Positions 61,169 to 64,000 of a stretch of DNA of 64,000 nucleotides are shown here, one piece after another. The notes beneath the pieces are model-generated. The model made no database searches. It was given only the letters and a program-made list of their open reading frames with translations, and was not told the DNA's origin. The stretch spans positions 62,001 through 126,000 of the forward strand of contig NZ_FNNS01000002.1 in NCBI RefSeq assembly GCF_900106795.1, in the 5' to 3' direction. The translations under genes and the position numbers were made by a program. The stretch is from Aequorivita viscosa. GTDB taxonomy: Bacteria; Bacteroidota; Bacteroidia; Flavobacteriales; Flavobacteriaceae. Numbering within the stretch: the first letter of the stretch is position 1; each line of letters starts with the position of its first letter.

Positions 61169-62305
61169 TTAATTCACGATTCGTTTCAGAATCTCCAAGT
61201 AATCTGCTCTGTTTTTTACAAAATCCATTTCAGAAATATCTATAATTTTAATATTTCCTGAATCTTGCGACTTGATAAACTCAAGGTATCCCGCATTTAA
61301 TTTCTGAAGGTAATCTGGCGCAATAGATTTTTCATATTTTCTCCCACGTTTTTTAATGTTTTGCAAGAGTCGCTCTGTATTTTGGTATAGATAAACATAA
61401 ATATCGGGCTTGGGCAAGTCTTTATGCATCACTTGAAATAGCTTTCTATAAAGCGCATATTCTTCTTCCGGTAAGGTAATACTTGCAAAAATCAACGATT
61501 TATTGACGTCATAATCCGACACGACCGATTCTTTAAACAAATCGAATTGTGTAATATCATCCACCAATTGCTGATAACGGTCTGCCAAAAACGACATTTC
61601 TAGTGGAAAAGCATACCGCACAGCATCTTCATAAAATTTGGGTAAAAACGGATTGTCTTTAAACCGCTCTAAAATTAATTTTGCATTAAAATCGTGTGCA
61701 ATTTTTGTAGCCAAACTTGTTTTTCCTGCGCCAATATTGCCTTCAATCGCCATATAATTGAATTGCGAAATATTATAATCCCGCATTGGATTGTTCAGCC
61801 ATTTCGCTTGTTTTACAATTTCACTATCGTCTCGAATTTCTTTCAAAAGTGCAGCAATCGACTTGTGCGAAATGGGATGTGTAAACTGAAGGTCTAAATG
61901 AGTTAATGGCTCCAAAACAAATTTGCGATCCTCCATGCGTGGATGAGGAACGATTAGTGTTTCAGAATTAATAATCATTTCATCAATAAAAATGATGTCG
62001 ATATCAATGGGTCTAGAATTATATTCTCCCGAACGGTTTCGGACCCTACCTAATTTTTTTTCAATTTGAAGAATGGCTTTTAACGCTTTTGTTGGACTTA
62101 GCTCAGTATTTACCAACACAGCACAGTTTAAAAATGGAGCGCCATCAAATCCAATTGCTGGAGTTTCATAAACCGGTGATATTTTAAAAATAGCTCCCAC
62201 ATCTTTAAAAAGACTATCTACCGCATTTTGTAGATTAGTAAAGCGATCGCCCATATTACTTCCGAGGGAGAGATAAAGATTATGAGTGGATTGGTCGTTG
62301 TTCAA
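61169..62305 (-). CDS. HPPK-deoxynucleoside kinase fusion
   Basis: A 378-residue fusion. Residues 1-165 are 6-hydroxymethyl-7,8-dihydropterin pyrophosphokinase (folK): LYLSLGSNMGDRFTNLQNAV, FLNCAVLVNTELSP, and RPIDIDIIFIDEM with VPHPRMEDRKFVLEPL. From about 185 a deoxynucleoside kinase follows: YMAIEGNIGAGKTSLATKIA (Walker A), LILERFKDNPFLPKFYED, MSFLADRYQQLVDD and KRGRKYEKSIAPDYLQKLNAGYLEFI. One chain thus makes a folate precursor and phosphorylates a salvage nucleoside, both serving dTMP supply. The fusion is known in Bacteroidota. It is monocistronic. Confidence 0.93.
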   Translation of the reverse strand: MNNDQSTHNLYLSLGSNMGDRFTNLQNAVDSLFKDVGAIFKISPVYETPAIGFDGAPFLNCAVLVNTELSPTKALKAILQIEKKLGRVRNRSGEYNSRPIDIDIIFIDEMIINSETLIVPHPRMEDRKFVLEPLTHLDLQFTHPISHKSIAALLKEIRDDSEIVKQAKWLNNPMRDYNISQFNYMAIEGNIGAGKTSLATKIAHDFNAKLILERFKDNPFLPKFYEDAVRYAFPLEMSFLADRYQQLVDDITQFDLFKESVVSDYDVNKSLIFASITLPEEEYALYRKLFQVMHKDLPKPDIYVYLYQNTERLLQNIKKRGRKYEKSIAPDYLQKLNAGYLEFIKSQDSGNIKIIDISEMDFVKNRADYLEILKRIVN

Positions 62306-62444
62306 GATTTAACATTTAAGATGAAATTAAGGAAAAGAAATAGACTTCACCTTACATTTGCGTAAAGGTGTAAAAATATATCAAAAACTGCTTTATTTGA
62401 AGTGGTTTCGACACAGTTTTTAAAAAATATAACTACTAAAGATT

Positions 62445-64000
62445 ATGAAAAAAGCGTTTAAAATATTTGGAATCATTATAGGTGTTTTGGTTCTATTATT
62501 AATTGCCGCCCCTTTTCTTTTTAAAGGAAGTTTGGAGAAAATGCTTAAACGCACGATTAATGAAAACCTTAATGCCACGGTTGAATGGCAAGAGCTAGAC
62601 CTGAGCCTTTTTAGCAGTTTCCCAGATGCATCACTTAAATTAAACAATTTTAGTGTAACAAATAAAGCTCCATTTTTAGGAGATACACTTGCAAGTGGCA
62701 ATACCCTAAAACTGGATATGGGCATTATGCAGCTGTTCAAATCGAAAGATTTAAAAATCGATGCCGTAAAACTTGATAATGCCCTTATCAACATTAAAAT
62801 TGACTCTCTCGGAAATGCCAATTACGACGTTGCAATAAAGGACGAAAACGCCGTTGTTTCAGAAAACACCTCAGAAGAAGGGTTTACGTTTGACCTTCGG
62901 AATTATGAAATTACAAACTCACGGATTAATTATCTAGATAAACAAAACAAAACGTACCTAACACTTACAGATGTTCAGCATACAGGAAGTGGCGATTTAT
63001 CTGAAGAAATAAGCAACCTCGACACCAAAACCCAAGCCTTTGTTTCATTCAAATTTGACGAGACCGAATACCTCACAAAAAATCGAGTTTCGCTTGATGC
63101 TGTTTTTAAATTAGATTTAAAAAACCAGCAATACACGTTTTTGGAAAACGAAGCAAAAATCAACGACTTAGCCTTGACTTTTGATGGTTTCGTGAAAATA
63201 AATGAAACCAATAACGAAGTGGACATTACGTTTAAAACACCTTCGTCAGATTTTAAAAACTTTCTTGCGGTGATTCCTGAGACTTATTTGAAACAAATAA
63301 GCGATGTAAAAACAACAGGGAACTTCATCGTTACAGGAATGTTAAAAGGAATTGTGGATGAAACCTATATTCCTACGATGGACATTAAAGTAACTAGCGA
63401 CAACGCCTCCTTTAAATATCCAGATTTACCAAAAACAGTAGATAACATTACAATTGACGCACAGCTTAAGAACGAAACGGGTTTATTGAAAGACACCTAC
63501 CTCAACATTCCAAAACTAACTTTTAGAATAGACGGCGAACCTTTTAGAATGAACGGGAATATTAAAAACATGACCGAAAACCCGTTGATAAACCTTGAAA
63601 TGCAAGGCACGCTAAACTTGGCTAACATCAAAAAAGTGCTTCCTATGGAAATGGAACAAGACCTCAGCGGAATTTTTAAAGCTGATATTTTTGCTCGTTT
63701 TGATATGGAATCGGTGGAAAAAGAACAGTATCAAAAAATGGATATTCGCGGAACTGCGAGCCTAACAAACTTTACATATGACGCTGGATTTAAAAACGAA
63801 TTGAAAGTTACAAACGCAAGTCTTTCGCTTCAACCGGGCGCATTTACCCTAAAAGAATTAAATGCCAAAACAGGCCAAACCGATATAAAAGCCTCAGGAA
63901 ATATTCAGAATTTGATTCCGTTTTTGGTGAGTAAACAAGATTTAAAAGGACGCTTTGCTGTTCAGTCTAACACTTTTAATGTGAATGATTTTATGGCAAC
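62445..64000 (+). CDS. AsmA-like protein (runs off the window)
   Basis: A partial gene with at least 518 codons, open to the last base. It starts MKKAFKIFGIIIGVLVLLLI, a membrane anchor, and continues with ATVEWQELDLSLFSSFPDAS LKLNNFSVTN (AsmA N-domain) and repeated beta strands such as DAVKLDNALINIKIDSLGNANYDV (quoted in part). AsmA-like proteins span the periplasm and move phospholipids or affect outer-membrane lipids. The C-terminal half is outside the window. It reads divergently from the HPPK-dNK gene. Confidence 0.88.
   Translation, partial: MKKAFKIFGIIIGVLVLLLIAAPFLFKGSLEKMLKRTINENLNATVEWQELDLSLFSSFPDASLKLNNFSVTNKAPFLGDTLASGNTLKLDMGIMQLFKSKDLKIDAVKLDNALINIKIDSLGNANYDVAIKDENAVVSENTSEEGFTFDLRNYEITNSRINYLDKQNKTYLTLTDVQHTGSGDLSEEISNLDTKTQAFVSFKFDETEYLTKNRVSLDAVFKLDLKNQQYTFLENEAKINDLALTFDGFVKINETNNEVDITFKTPSSDFKNFLAVIPETYLKQISDVKTTGNFIVTGMLKGIVDETYIPTMDIKVTSDNASFKYPDLPKTVDNITIDAQLKNETGLLKDTYLNIPKLTFRIDGEPFRMNGNIKNMTENPLINLEMQGTLNLANIKKVLPMEMEQDLSGIFKADIFARFDMESVEKEQYQKMDIRGTASLTNFTYDAGFKNELKVTNASLSLQPGAFTLKELNAKTGQTDIKASGNIQNLIPFLVSKQDLKGRFAVQSNTFNVNDFMA

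Overview
The window is about 64 kb of an AT-rich bacterial chromosome, almost certainly from the family Flavobacteriaceae (phylum Bacteroidota). The evidence is a type IX secretion C-terminal domain on a secreted metalloprotease, a DUF4270 lipoprotein beside glmS, a geranylgeranylglyceryl-phosphate-synthase-like protein beside a phosphopantetheinyl transferase, a DnaE with a fused N-terminal exonuclease, a HPPK-deoxynucleoside kinase fusion, and Bacteroidota-type promoters (TTTG or TTG, 19 bases, TAnnTTTG). I cannot name the species. Most of the window is ordinary core genome, with one clear accessory insertion.

Layout. 0-13.8 kb is metabolism: GGGPS-like protein and PPTase, adenosylhomocysteinase, methionine aminotransferase, a class IV aminotransferase with a sulfotransferase-like partner, a glycogen-synthase-like/DUF4270/glmS operon, panC-panD with a flippase-like membrane protein, and lipB. 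14-19.4 kb is a surface/secreted block: three tandem paralogues (one broken by an in-frame stop) and a T9SS reprolysin-like protease. 19.7-29.6 kb holds tRNA-Leu, an M20 peptidase, PhnA, an outer-membrane-associated MG2/plug-like protein, a BlaI/M56 repressor-sensor pair with two visible operators, and an M1 peptidase.

29.7-34.7 kb is the accessory region. A seven-copy 11-bp tandem repeat precedes an orphan gene. A three-gene type II restriction-modification operon follows (controller, C5 methyltransferase, PD-(D/E)XK nuclease), flanked by dispersed repeats. Then comes a 0.9 kb spacer rich in degenerate repeats, ending at tRNA-Asp. 35-42.2 kb has DUF58, NlpE-like, ClpP-like, thioredoxin and DnaE genes. 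42.5-51.4 kb runs miaB, a lipoprotein, a sigma-54 activator, lptE, a TPR-like protein, secG, a repeat lipoprotein and groES-groEL; groES carries a sigma-54-type -24/-12 promoter. 51.6-64 kb has a GT-C glycosyltransferase carrying a palindrome inside its coding sequence, a GNAT-nitrilase fusion, a RES-Xre toxin-antitoxin pair, a polyamine operon (arginine decarboxylase, agmatinase, deoxyhypusine-synthase-like), a pseudouridine synthase with a changed catalytic position, a small lipoprotein, the HPPK-dNK fusion and the start of an AsmA-like gene that runs off the end.

Signals that recur beyond the genes: perfect palindromes of the CCTGWSAGGTTT type at three places, one of them in coding sequence; small TCCCG hairpins just upstream of start codons; and degenerate heptanucleotide repeats in several intergenic spacers. 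All assignments are from reading the sequence only; no database search was possible.
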